Assembly (NCBI GenBank): GCA_014802265.1
Contig: JAAVCP010000028.1
Coordinates: forward strand, 1 to 64,000
Length of the DNA stretch: 64,000 bases
Direction: 5' to 3'
DNA from: Bacteroides sp.
Lineage (GTDB): Bacteria > Bacteroidota > Bacteroidia > Bacteroidales > Muribaculaceae
Part shown: positions 35,863 to 44,884 of the stretch, in pieces
Position numbering within the stretch: position 1 is the stretch's first letter
How the letters are laid out: each line of letters begins with the position of its first letter
The notes under the pieces: generated by a model
The model's input: only the letters and a program-made list of their open reading frames with translations
Told to the model about the DNA's origin: nothing
Databases searched by the model: none
Program-made: the position numbers and the translations under genes

Positions 35863-38100
35863 TTATCGTCTCAGCTTAAAGGGCATTTCCTTAGTGCCGT
35901 CTGCGCTAACCCATGAGCCGGAGAATACCAATCCGTTATAGTGACCGGTGAAGTTTCCGGTCATGTTTCCGTCAACCGATTCTTTAAGCGAAACCTCATG
36001 CTGGCCTCCACTCTGAGTATATTGTCCTGTCAGGTAGATAGGGACATTGTTCTTCACATACATATAATGACCTGAGATAGAACCGTCAGGATACTCCGTG
36101 ATCTTCATTTTTACCGCATACTTACCATCAATGTACCCCTCCATTTCTAATGCTCCGCCAAACTGTGGATCCTTATTAGACTGCGCCTCATCGGGATATT
36201 CCGTAAGCTCATAGCCATTGCGATTTTTGTCGGTTGCTTTCGTATATGTTACGTCATACCCCTTCCCTTTCTTCCTGAACTTCACATCAGAGACACCACT
36301 ATTGCCTTCTTTTACCGGTTCGCTATAGAGATATACAGGCTCTCTTGGGTTGCCGGGGCTATGGAGATCCGGTGTGCTGTAAAGGAAAAATGTCCTGTCT
36401 CCATTCCTATCTTCATTGCTCAATATGAATCCTACGCATTCTTCTGAAGGGTTTGTACCGCGCACTGTAAGAATTTTTAAATTTGGTTGTCTATAATCAT
36501 ATCTATCCAAGATATCTATTTTCCAGTTCCCCTCACTTCGCTTCAAGGCATATAGGAGAGCAAGGCGTTCACTATTGTAAGGAATGCAGTCTCCCATGTT
36601 ACTGTCTGACAACCCCGCCTTTTCCAACAATAGGTAATCTTCCGGATTAATCAGGTCACCCTTTGCCATGTAGCCGCTCATCACCTTTCCATCTTTTTCA
36701 ATGGCTACCTTAATCCAGATACCCTCTTTATCAAATTCCGAGGGCAAACACTCAACTGGTGTACCATATTCCAAATCCTCTATAGGGTCTATGCCTACAC
36801 CATCTTCCACACTCTTGAATATGACAGTATGGTTTGCCAGCACATTCGCGTTTGGCTCCATCCTATTCGAATGGAACAATAGAGTACATACTACACCGAC
36901 AATCGCTACACCTGCAGCTATCCCACCCCAAAGCAGCCATTTTTTACGATTACTGTTTTCTTCATCTTCGTACGTCTCATCATATTCACCGGTTGATTCT
37001 GCACACGGCTGTTCTGTGGCACCATCTTCCAAATCAGTGATATTTTGCTCCGTGATTTGCGGTTCTCCGATTCTCTCTGAGTCTATTCTCTCCGAAACAA
37101 CGCTCTCAGGCACCCGTGTCCCACAACCCGGACAGAACAATGAACCTTCCGGTAGTTCCAAGCCGCATTTGTGGCAGAACCGTCCAAAGCCGGAATATGA
37201 TCCCGTGTTTACTAAATTTGAAAGATTCTCCTGAATCTCGTCATTACCCCCGATCTGTATCCTATGCCAGCCCATTATTCTGTAAATTGCCTGTAGCAAT
37301 CCAAAGAATAAGTATATAAAACTGAAAAGCACAATCTCTCCTTTGATGGTATTAAGGTAATTATCCACCATATTTGTTACCGAGCTAACTCTTTCAAATG
37401 CTCCATTAATTCCATAAGATTGGTATGAACCGGATTTAATCTGTTTCATGAATGAATAGACTGTGAAAGCTATTACACAACATCCAATTATTATGGTCAC
37501 CACCTGTGATAATATACAAGTGTAACTGAATTTCACATCGTCTGCACCTTTACGCGCTTTGTCAGACCAAGTTTCCTCCTTCGCAAGTGATTTGAACTGG
37601 ATTAGCAGAAAGATGACCGCTGCTATTGAGACTATAAAAACCACGACCAGCAGTGTCACTACTAATTTTAAATCTTTTAAAAATACATAATACCAGTAAT
37701 TATACAAAAAAACAACAAACAGCAGAATCCAGAGTGCCGGCATAATTAGCTCTGTCAGCATTATATTTCTTATCCTCAATTCGGAGTCAATTGACTTTTG
37801 CGCACCCTTGAAAAGACATATTCCTATTAAGTAAAATATATACCCTAGTAAAGATATAAAAATACACAAAAATATAATCGCTCCGTATGCCGCGAATGTG
37901 TCTTCATAATAATCCATACTCATATTGAATATGGAAGGCAGGATGCCACGACTCACTATATCAGTTAAATTATAGCACAAATATGAACTGATTACCAAAC
38001 AGATATAACAGAATATAGTCTGAATCATCGTTCCCCAGAAAACAAGTGCCGTAGATCTCTTCCACTTTACATTTTCAATAAAATTATCCATAATATTCAT
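35863..38100 (-). CDS. Zinc-ribbon polytopic membrane protein
   Basis: 745 residues from the ATG at 38100 (38091 is an alternative). Several TM helices occupy about the first 280 residues. A zinc ribbon (FCHKCGLELPEGSLFCPGCG) and an acidic linker follow, then another TM (WLLWGGIAAGVAIVGVVCTL) and a long C-terminal domain. That domain has an SH3-like part (ANHTVIFKSVEDGVGIDP...MSGYMAKGDL) and beta-repeat segments (YIDGKYAVKMKITEYPDGSI, GNFTGHYNGLVFSGSW). A cytoplasmic zinc ribbon coupled to an external domain suggests sensing or scaffolding. First gene of a four-gene reverse operon with an unusually long leader. Confidence 0.7.
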   Translation of the reverse strand: MNIMDNFIENVKWKRSTALVFWGTMIQTIFCYICLVISSYLCYNLTDIVSRGILPSIFNMSMDYYEDTFAAYGAIIFLCIFISLLGYIFYLIGICLFKGAQKSIDSELRIRNIMLTELIMPALWILLFVVFLYNYWYYVFLKDLKLVVTLLVVVFIVSIAAVIFLLIQFKSLAKEETWSDKARKGADDVKFSYTCILSQVVTIIIGCCVIAFTVYSFMKQIKSGSYQSYGINGAFERVSSVTNMVDNYLNTIKGEIVLFSFIYLFFGLLQAIYRIMGWHRIQIGGNDEIQENLSNLVNTGSYSGFGRFCHKCGLELPEGSLFCPGCGTRVPESVVSERIDSERIGEPQITEQNITDLEDGATEQPCAESTGEYDETYEDEENSNRKKWLLWGGIAAGVAIVGVVCTLLFHSNRMEPNANVLANHTVIFKSVEDGVGIDPIEDLEYGTPVECLPSEFDKEGIWIKVAIEKDGKVMSGYMAKGDLINPEDYLLLEKAGLSDSNMGDCIPYNSERLALLYALKRSEGNWKIDILDRYDYRQPNLKILTVRGTNPSEECVGFILSNEDRNGDRTFFLYSTPDLHSPGNPREPVYLYSEPVKEGNSGVSDVKFRKKGKGYDVTYTKATDKNRNGYELTEYPDEAQSNKDPQFGGALEMEGYIDGKYAVKMKITEYPDGSISGHYMYVKNNVPIYLTGQYTQSGGQHEVSLKESVDGNMTGNFTGHYNGLVFSGSWVSADGTKEMPFKLRR

Positions 38101-38466
38101 AATAAATGCGATCCTCGGCTCCTGGAAAGCATAATGTTGAGATTCGTTACGGGTATATAAAAAGCGTGAGAGCCGTACTGTTGCTCGTTCCACTATCTGA
38201 GGCCCTGGAATTGCCCATCACTGTTGAACGAGCAAACCTGCAGAAGCCTCACGCGGAATATATGTAAATACACCAATGGTTAGCACTCGCGTGTTTACCA
38301 TTGGCGGAATATACATATCCACAAGGCATCTACTGTTTGCTACATTCTTGACAGTGATTGAAATTTTCCAGGTTTCAGATAGTCAAGAAGAGCGTCAAGT
38401 AAACGCTTCCAAAATGTCTGCCGACCCACCCACGTTACCCTGACCGGGCTTCCGCGTTGCGGTCAG
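38101..38466 (-). ncRNA. Long structured 5' leader
   Basis: A strong promoter at 38473-38503 predicts transcription from about 38466, leaving about 365 nt before the start codon. The leader contains an extended hairpin (CCAATGGT 38273-38280 with ACCATTGG 38297-38304, with flanking ATATGTA/TACATAT pairing) and G+C-rich 5' segments. No protein frame of convincing composition exists in it. It may be a regulatory leader or an independent small RNA. I could not name a family. Confidence 0.45.
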
Positions 38467-38472
38467 CAACTG

Positions 38473-38503
38473 CAAAGTTAGAAAATTTTTTTGAGCCTGC
38501 CAA
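38473..38503 (-). promoter_or_regulatory. Promoter of zinc-ribbon operon leader
   Basis: On the minus strand: TTG (38503-38501), a 20-bp spacer and TAACTTTG (38480-38473). Confidence 0.6.
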
Positions 38504-38566
38504 TAGTCGATACCTTATAATCAAGATTTTTATCAAGAAATCCTACTGAATATCAGAATTTTTAAG

Positions 38567-38574
38567 TAACTTTG
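38567..38574 (+). promoter_or_regulatory. -7 element before pseudouridine synthase operon
   Basis: TAACTTTG matches the -7 consensus. It is divergent from the leader promoter and is the best candidate for the genes starting at 38727. Confidence 0.4.
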
Positions 38575-38726
38575 TGCATGGAAAAGGTCAGATTTTCGAT
38601 GCCTACGATCGGTGCCTCCTTTAGAGATCTCAGTAAGAAACTCTTCGTCTTATCCAATATGGAGATTATAACAGGTACTGAATTAATGGCTGGACTGTAA
38701 ACATTAAGTATAATTTTTGTATTTCT

Positions 38727-39149
38727 ATGAACCTACATTTTTTCTTTTTTCAACTGGCACCCGCCCTGAATTTTATTTTTAAAATAAGCTACATTCCGCA
38801 GGACGAAGACTTCAAAGAGTTGACACCTGAACAATATGAGGCATTTAACCAGAGAGGTTCGGAAGAGGATCAAAAGAATTTGGCAAATCAAAAACTTTTT
38901 GCCTTTCTCCCCGATGATCCTAAAGTATCCAACCACGTTTTTAAGTTGTCTGGAAACAATCTGTTTATAGTGACGGAAGAAGAAATCAATGCCTTTGCAT
39001 CTGCTTCTGCACTAATCGACAAATGTTGCAGCGATAGCAACCATCATTTTGATAGCCTGATGGATAAACTTACCTATCTAAGACAGACTATGCCTGATGT
39101 CTTCACCGAAGGAACTCCCTACGCCATTCACGGAAAACGCAGAAAATGA
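38727..39149 (+). CDS. Hypothetical protein coupled to RluA-family gene
   Basis: 140 residues, mostly helical after a hydrophobic start (MNLHFFFFQLAPALNFIF). The core has FKELTPEQYEAFNQRG, LPDDPKVSNHVFKLSG and VTEEEINAFASASALIDKC. No family recognised. The stop overlaps the next start as ATGA, so translation is coupled to the pseudouridine synthase. The first 20 residues are odd for a cytosolic protein and may be mis-assigned, though no later Met is suitable. Confidence 0.55.
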   Translation: MNLHFFFFQLAPALNFIFKISYIPQDEDFKELTPEQYEAFNQRGSEEDQKNLANQKLFAFLPDDPKVSNHVFKLSGNNLFIVTEEEINAFASASALIDKCCSDSNHHFDSLMDKLTYLRQTMPDVFTEGTPYAIHGKRRK

Positions 39150-40768
39150 ACAACCCTTTTGATTACATACCGGATGCCATGTGTGATGAGGCATTCCGAA
39201 AATTGATTGTCAAGCTGGATACCCTAAAGAAAAGTGACCGGCATGAGGACATTAATTTCTGTCGTGAACTTGAGGCAGGGAAAATGCTCGGTGTACTCAT
39301 TGCCATTGACTCATGCGGAATACGTCATACCTTATACGCTTTCTCCGGGCAGTTAGGCGAGGGTGGGTTCTATCATAACGGATTTGTAAATCCTGTGTTC
39401 GATTATCTCCAGCCGGACGGTTATTTCAAAACAAGGGAATCCGATATATCCCGCCAAAACATTGAAATCAAACTCTTTGAAGAAGAAGGCTTTGCAAAGA
39501 TAAAAAGTAATTATGAGCGTGCAAAAAGGGTATTAGATGCCGAAGTTGAAGAATATAAGGAAAAATGTCGCTTGTCTAAATTGGAAAGAAACGCAAAAAG
39601 GGAGTCGGGCATTATAAATGAAGTTGAAAGGGCAGCCATGATACGCCAAAGTCAGTTTGAGAAAGCAGAACTTCACCGTCTTAAAAAAAGAGTGGCAAAC
39701 AGTCTTGAACCTCTTACTGCAAATCTAAAGGAAGCCCAATCACGTCTTGATGCTCTGAAAGAAAAGCGTCACTCTGATTCCGAAGCCTTACAGAAATGGG
39801 TATTCACTAACTTCAAACTTCTCAATGCTCGCGGTGAAAGCAAGAGTCTAAGTGAAATCTTTGCTGAGACGCCCATGAAAATTCCTCCTTCCGGTGCCGG
39901 CGAATGTTGTGCTCCAAAACTGTTACAGGCTGCCTATCTGCGAGGTTGGAACCCTTTATCAATAGCTGAATACTGGTATGGGAAATCTAAAGGTGGGGAA
40001 GTGAGGATACATGGCGAGCATTACCCGGCATGCCGTGGCAAATGCCTTCCTGTGCTCAGCTGGATGCTTCAAGGACTTTGCATACAACCACCTCTCGATA
40101 ATGATTACCAGTCTACTGCGCGGCATAATCCGGAAATTATATACGAAAACCAATGGTTTTGCATAGTTAATAAACCCAGTGGAATGCTCTCTGTCCCCGG
40201 TAAAGGAGAGGTAATTTCGGTGCAGCAATGGCTCGAAACCAAATATGGAGCTGATCGGGTTGTGAAAATGGCTCACCGCCTTGACCAAGATACTTCCGGA
40301 TTACTCATAGCTACCTTCGGCTCCCTTTCATTCAAGGTGATGCAATCTCTTTTTGCTATGAGGAGAGTAAAAAAGACGTATGTTGCCGAACTAACAGGTG
40401 ACTACCAATCACATGGTCTCCCCCCTCAGGGACACATAGCCCTTCCTATTTCCCCCGATTGGCTTGATCGTCCTCGCCAACATATAGACTTTAATAATGG
40501 TAAGGAGGCAGCAACAGATTATGAGTTTATTGGTGTCTCGAAAAACCGCAGCCGCATAATTTTACACCCACTTACCGGGCGTACTCACCAACTGCGGGTG
40601 CATGCAGCATCAGAAATGGGACTTGGATTACCAATCGTGGGAGACCGCCTATATGGTAAAAATATAAACAATGACTCGGAGCGGCTTCTTCTTCATGCTC
40701 AAAAATTAGAATTCATATTCCCAATAGATGGCAACCACTATTGTTTTGAGTCACCTCTTCCATTTTGA
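39146..40768 (+). CDS. RluA-family pseudouridine synthase with long N-terminal extension
   Basis: 540 residues. Residues about 330-540 are the RluA catalytic domain: IVNKPSGMLSVPG, the catalytic HRLDQDTSGLLI with D380, RRVKKTYVAELTG, and HPLTGRTHQLRVHAA. The N-terminal 320 residues contain a coiled coil (about 110-215) and a Cys/His cluster (PSGAGECCAPKLLQAA; HYPACRGKCLP) seen in a subset of RluA-like proteins. It isomerises uridine in rRNA or tRNA; the exact site is unknown. The start codon overlaps the upstream gene. Confidence 0.88.
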   Translation: MNNPFDYIPDAMCDEAFRKLIVKLDTLKKSDRHEDINFCRELEAGKMLGVLIAIDSCGIRHTLYAFSGQLGEGGFYHNGFVNPVFDYLQPDGYFKTRESDISRQNIEIKLFEEEGFAKIKSNYERAKRVLDAEVEEYKEKCRLSKLERNAKRESGIINEVERAAMIRQSQFEKAELHRLKKRVANSLEPLTANLKEAQSRLDALKEKRHSDSEALQKWVFTNFKLLNARGESKSLSEIFAETPMKIPPSGAGECCAPKLLQAAYLRGWNPLSIAEYWYGKSKGGEVRIHGEHYPACRGKCLPVLSWMLQGLCIQPPLDNDYQSTARHNPEIIYENQWFCIVNKPSGMLSVPGKGEVISVQQWLETKYGADRVVKMAHRLDQDTSGLLIATFGSLSFKVMQSLFAMRRVKKTYVAELTGDYQSHGLPPQGHIALPISPDWLDRPRQHIDFNNGKEAATDYEFIGVSKNRSRIILHPLTGRTHQLRVHAASEMGLGLPIVGDRLYGKNINNDSERLLLHAQKLEFIFPIDGNHYCFESPLPF

Positions 40769-40804
40769 TAAGTTCTCACTGCCAATGAAAGAGTTTAATA
40801 TTTA

Positions 40805-41593
40805 ATGAATAAGCCAAAAATCCTGATTACCTCTGTTAGAGATCAAAGTAAGCGTATGGAAACAGCCTCAAAAAATGTAACTGAAAGATACGGAATTCTC
40901 TTTGTGCATGGCATTGTAGGGAATAATCGTATTTTTGATTTTTTACGACCATTAATTTCCCCTAATCAGGGTAGATATGTGATAAAGAATGTTGAGCTTA
41001 ATGGTCACGGTGGTAATGCTCTTGATTTCTCCAGAGCTTCAATGTCACAATGGAAAACTCAGGTTGAAGAAGCGGTAACTGATTTGGGAAAGCAATGTGA
41101 GAAAATTGTGGCGATAGGTCATTCAATGGGTTGCCTGTTGGTGATGGAGCAGGCTTCAAAAAACCGCATGGCAGGTCTATTTCTATTAAACCCTCCGATG
41201 CGCATAAAACTGAGACTCCAACTGTTTACAAATGCATTAAAAGTAATAACCGGAAATACACTACAAGATCCGGTTGCCTCAGCAGCTAAGGAAGCATACG
41301 GCATCTCACTGGATTTTAATCCATTACACTATTATGGATGGCATAAACGCTATATTGAGCTATTTGCTGAAATCATTAGGGCTAAGAAAAGCCTTTTACC
41401 GGATATAGATTGCCCTGTCAAGGTTATACTTTCGCGTAGAGACGAGATGGTTTCTCTTTCCTCAGCTGAAGTTTTCAAGGAATTATCCAATTTCAATGTA
41501 ACAATATTACCTGATTCCACACATTATTATTATTCTGCCAAGGATCGTGAATTAATATGCAGAGAGTTTACGAGTTTCATGTCAAATCTATAG
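40805..41593 (+). CDS. Alpha/beta hydrolase
   Basis: 262 residues. The nucleophile elbow is GHSMG (S107), the oxyanion region is VHGIVGNNRIFD, the acid is probably Asp in LSRRDEMVSL, and the His is in LPDSTHYYY. This fits a serine lipase/esterase-like fold (Hydrolase_4). Substrate unknown. It follows the pseudouridine synthase by 36 bp, possibly in the same transcript. An internal Met at residue 18 is an alternative start. Confidence 0.82.
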   Translation: MNKPKILITSVRDQSKRMETASKNVTERYGILFVHGIVGNNRIFDFLRPLISPNQGRYVIKNVELNGHGGNALDFSRASMSQWKTQVEEAVTDLGKQCEKIVAIGHSMGCLLVMEQASKNRMAGLFLLNPPMRIKLRLQLFTNALKVITGNTLQDPVASAAKEAYGISLDFNPLHYYGWHKRYIELFAEIIRAKKSLLPDIDCPVKVILSRRDEMVSLSSAEVFKELSNFNVTILPDSTHYYYSAKDRELICREFTSFMSNL

Positions 41594-41696
41594 TAAAATG
41601 TCATCACTGTATATAATTCATTAATAAGGTTGTTACATTGAATCTGTAATTGCTTTAACCCTACTACCCTGCTGATGGAATTTATTCAGACTGTTT

Positions 41697-42160
41697 TTAG
41701 AGGGTGACGGTTATTTTCTTAGCTTGTCCGGCTTTTATGGTCACCGGTATAAAGCGGTCTACAAAAGCATTATCCCCCAGTGGCTTTACAGCTTTATCCT
41801 CACTTTCAGCCATTACAGTATATGTTGCATCCATATTTGTAGGGTTTATGATTTCCAAAGTCACCTTATTGCCGGCAATTTTTATCACCCTTGCTTCAGC
41901 ATGGTCAAAGACCATCAGATCCTTTTCTCCTCTCACATATATTCCCGGGATTTCCAACGCCATCAATGCCCCATTAGTTTCATTCCAGCCGGTTTTAGAT
42001 CAGTGACTCCATGAGCTGGAAATTTTACTTCCATAGCACTCATTGTCAGCGTGTCCCCCTTGGAAAAGTTCATAGCACAATCAAGGCTCTCACTGAAGCC
42101 GATAAATTGAGGCTTTCTCTCCCTCACTCTTATCATTGATATAGATTGATTTTTACTCAA
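41697..42160 (-). pseudogene. Fragment of a hypothetical secreted protein, frameshifted
   Basis: The 5' part (FIGFSESLDCAMNFSKGDTL ... KFPAHGVTDLKPAG) and the 3' part (NETNGALMALEIPGIYVRGE ... RFIPVTIKAGQAKKITVTL) are collinear but in different frames. One base appears lost near 41985. The 3' part is a beta-sandwich end of the kind found at the C-terminus of large secreted enzymes. There is no signal peptide and the upstream portion is missing, so this is the tail of a lost gene. Family unknown. Confidence 0.55.
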
Positions 42161-42355
42161 TGATATGAAATAATAAAATGAATTTTCTTATTAAAATCAG
42201 AAAGAAGAAAAAACAGATAATTATGATCTGGCGGTAATTTTGTCTATTTTTATAGCAGCTATGTAATAAATCAGTCTTTTTTACATGGTTATCATACATC
42301 TATTTGAAACATTATTATTAAATTTACCACAAAATTAATATAAATTGAAAATCCT

Positions 42356-43417
42356 ATGGAAAATTTGTATAAAAAAGATATGATAGAGGCAGCCTTGAGA
42401 TTCAGAGCTGCCAAACTATGGGAAGTGCTTGACGACAGCATGATATTCGCTGTGCGTCTACCTGACGGGAAAACAGGATATTGTTGCGTAATGGGTAATG
42501 CCGGAGAACACTACGCTATTGCACTCTATAAAGGGTCAGTAGGGTTTACAACCTATCTGAACTCTATAACCAATAAGGCATTGATGAATCCATTTGAGAT
42601 CTTCATGACATACGAGTGCATAAATTGTGACTTTGAAAATGCTACTGACTCTGGGCTAAATACCCACCAAAAAGCTCTAATAAAAGAGGTAGCTAAAGAA
42701 AACAATCTCAAAATTTGCCGTCCTAAAGGTTATCCTACCGTAATACGCCATAACCGAGGCATCATGATTACCGATGTTGACCAATCTGATGCCGAATCAA
42801 TTACCTGCGCCTTGAAAGCCGGACTTGAAGTGGCATCTAAAATTAAAAATATCCCAACCTCAGAACTAAATACTCTTGGATTTGGAAAACCTCATACTTA
42901 CCCTCCTGTAAAAGGAGGGAAGAAGATTCCTTTCCTTATTCCTCAAGATGACGGAACATATCAATGGAGCCTTACGAAAACTCCTGCTTTAGGTAAAGAT
43001 ACTTATCTGCGTCCTAAGTATTCAAATATAATGACTATTGGGCGTCTCAAATCAATTGATCATAAAGGCGAATATCAAGTAAAGCTATTCCACATGCCTG
43101 CCACTGTGAAATGTGCTGGAGGTAGCTATTATCCCATGATGATGATACTTGTTAACAAAGCCGACGGTATGTTAGTGCCTATTATGAGCCAATCAGAACA
43201 GCCCCATGACTATGAGGACCTCCTTAATCAGCTTGCATTCACTTTCCTAAATATGGATGGGTGCCCTCAATCAATAGAGATATGTGACCCCATGACTGAA
43301 TCATTCCTTTCCGATTTCTGTTCAAAAGTTAACATCGAGCTTGTTAAGGTTTCTCAACTTCCTATAGTAGATCACGCTATCACAATATTGGGAACCTCTC
43401 TGGGTTTCGGCTTCTAA
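42356..43417 (+). CDS. Hypothetical protein (DUF7309/DUF6930-like)
   Basis: 353 residues, cytoplasmic. The N-terminal half (KLWEVLDDSMIFAVRLPDGK; TGYCCVMGNAGEHYAIALYK) and the C-terminal half (LFHMPATVKCAGGSYYPMMM; PQSIEICDPMTESFLSDFC) resemble the DUF7309 and DUF6930 pair found in Bacteroidetes and Firmicutes. I assign this with limited confidence. No catalytic site is evident. It is monocistronic with a strong terminator immediately after it (43433-43477). Confidence 0.6.
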   Translation: MENLYKKDMIEAALRFRAAKLWEVLDDSMIFAVRLPDGKTGYCCVMGNAGEHYAIALYKGSVGFTTYLNSITNKALMNPFEIFMTYECINCDFENATDSGLNTHQKALIKEVAKENNLKICRPKGYPTVIRHNRGIMITDVDQSDAESITCALKAGLEVASKIKNIPTSELNTLGFGKPHTYPPVKGGKKIPFLIPQDDGTYQWSLTKTPALGKDTYLRPKYSNIMTIGRLKSIDHKGEYQVKLFHMPATVKCAGGSYYPMMMILVNKADGMLVPIMSQSEQPHDYEDLLNQLAFTFLNMDGCPQSIEICDPMTESFLSDFCSKVNIELVKVSQLPIVDHAITILGTSLGFGF

Positions 43418-43432
43418 GTCATCTTAAATAAT

Positions 43433-43477
43433 ATATGATAATGGGGTGTATCAATTTGGTACACCCCATTATCATAT
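43433..43477 (+). terminator. Intrinsic terminator, 18-bp perfect stem
   Basis: ATATGATAATGGGGTGTA (43433-43450) pairs perfectly with 43460-43477 around a 9-nt loop, 16 bp after the stop of the preceding gene. The rest of the 43418-43713 gap shows nothing recognisable. Confidence 0.75.
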
Positions 43478-43713
43478 CCCTCTTGCATATATCTCCTATC
43501 TGTATTATAGTTCCATCTTACTTTCTGTGAGTGAACCCAAAGATTCACTGTCCACCCCCGGTTGAATTAATTTTAATACTAAACCAGAGGACACTCAATA
43601 TTACGGCTATGAAAACATTATAGGCAAGAATTGTTAAAAATTTTTGGTCAATTACTCATAATTGTGTAAATTCGGATTCTATTTCTATCCGGATAAAAAC
43701 TTAAACAAATTTT

Positions 43714-44679
43714 ATGGATATTACAATTAAATTTATTGGATTTTGGTCAACTTTTAATATTCACGATAATATCTTCGTGAAAACCCTGTCTCAGTGTCAT
43801 AATGTAACCGTTCTCGAGAAAGGGAATGTTCAAACTCCTGATATTCTTTTCTATTCACGCTATAGCAATGGAGCGCATCTAAAACCGGATTGTATAAAGG
43901 TCTACTATACGGGTGAAAATGATTTTCCGAATTTCAATGAGTGTGATTATGCCCTGTCATTTTATAATTTTGAATATCTTGACCGCCATTTGCGTTACCC
44001 TCTTTATAAATTTTATGAATATGATCAACTGGAACGTCCTCTGGTGATAAATGATTCTGATGCAGTAAATAGAAACTTCTGTTCGCTTCTGATGAGAAAT
44101 TATTATAACTGTGACTCAAAAAGGATAGAGATAATTGATGCCGTGGAGAGTTATAAAAAGGTGAGTTATGGTGGACCGTTCAGAAATAATGTTGGGGGAT
44201 GCGTTGAAGAGAAAATCCCATTTATTCATAATTACAAATTCAATCTTGCACTTGAGAATAGCGACATCGATGGGTATGTCACTGAAAAAATCCTTGAGCC
44301 TTTTGTGGCAGCCACTGTTCCTATTTACTGGGGCACGGACTGTGTGTCAAAAGACTTTAACCCTGATGCCTTTATCAATGTCAGAGATTTTGACAACTTA
44401 CACAATCTTATTGACTTTATCAAAAGGCTTGATAATGATGCCTCTGAATATTTAAAAATGCTCAGAGCCCCCAAATTAATTAGCGGTTCTTCTCCCGACT
44501 TTGATTCAATGCTGTTGGATTTTTTAAATAATATCGTAATCAATCGAAAAAAATATGTCCATCCACATGGGGAAATTAATGTGCTCAATAGCCGTAATAC
44601 TCTGATGTGGCAAATGTATAATAGTAAATTCCTAAGACTCTATACCAAAGCAATGCGAAAAATGGGACTTTCTAAATAA
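43714..44679 (+). CDS. Glycosyltransferase family 10 (fucosyltransferase)
   Basis: 321 residues. The central C-terminal region shows the GT10 alpha-1,3/4-fucosyltransferase signature: KFNLALENSDIDGYVTEKI then LEPFVAATVPIYWGT, followed by FINVRDFDN. The N-terminal part (DITIKFIGFWSTFN; DILFYSRYSNGAH; KVYYTGENDFPNF) also follows the family. It transfers L-fucose from GDP-fucose onto a GlcNAc-containing acceptor, probably in surface glycan or LPS. It stands alone with no glycan cluster directly beside it. Lower C+G than its neighbours hints at transfer. Confidence 0.88.
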   Translation: MDITIKFIGFWSTFNIHDNIFVKTLSQCHNVTVLEKGNVQTPDILFYSRYSNGAHLKPDCIKVYYTGENDFPNFNECDYALSFYNFEYLDRHLRYPLYKFYEYDQLERPLVINDSDAVNRNFCSLLMRNYYNCDSKRIEIIDAVESYKKVSYGGPFRNNVGGCVEEKIPFIHNYKFNLALENSDIDGYVTEKILEPFVAATVPIYWGTDCVSKDFNPDAFINVRDFDNLHNLIDFIKRLDNDASEYLKMLRAPKLISGSSPDFDSMLLDFLNNIVINRKKYVHPHGEINVLNSRNTLMWQMYNSKFLRLYTKAMRKMGLSK

Positions 44680-44778
44680 GCTTACCAAAACATAGATAAA
44701 GATTAAACTGTTTAGTTATTTCGGGTATAGATTTCAGTAATTATGGTAAACCCTTTTTCTTAGAATAAATGTTATATA

Positions 44779-44815
44779 AAAGGACAATGTAAAAAAATAT
44801 CGTCAATTGTCCTTT
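44779..44815 (+). repeat. Inverted repeat in transketolase leader
   Basis: AAAGGACAAT (44779-44788) and ATTGTCCTTT (44806-44815) form a 10-bp stem with a 17-nt loop, 70 bp before the start codon. Possible operator or leader hairpin. Confidence 0.45.
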
Positions 44816-44884
44816 AAGCCGGCATTCGTTAAATCATTGAATCCGGACTTATCATATAAAACTGAAATATTATCAAAATATACT

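Noticed and set aside
38578-38700. 40-codon frame starting MEKVRFSMPTIG before the pseudouridine synthase operon
   Set aside because: Its ATG lies only 4 bp after the predicted -7 box, ahead of the expected transcription start, and no family is recognised.
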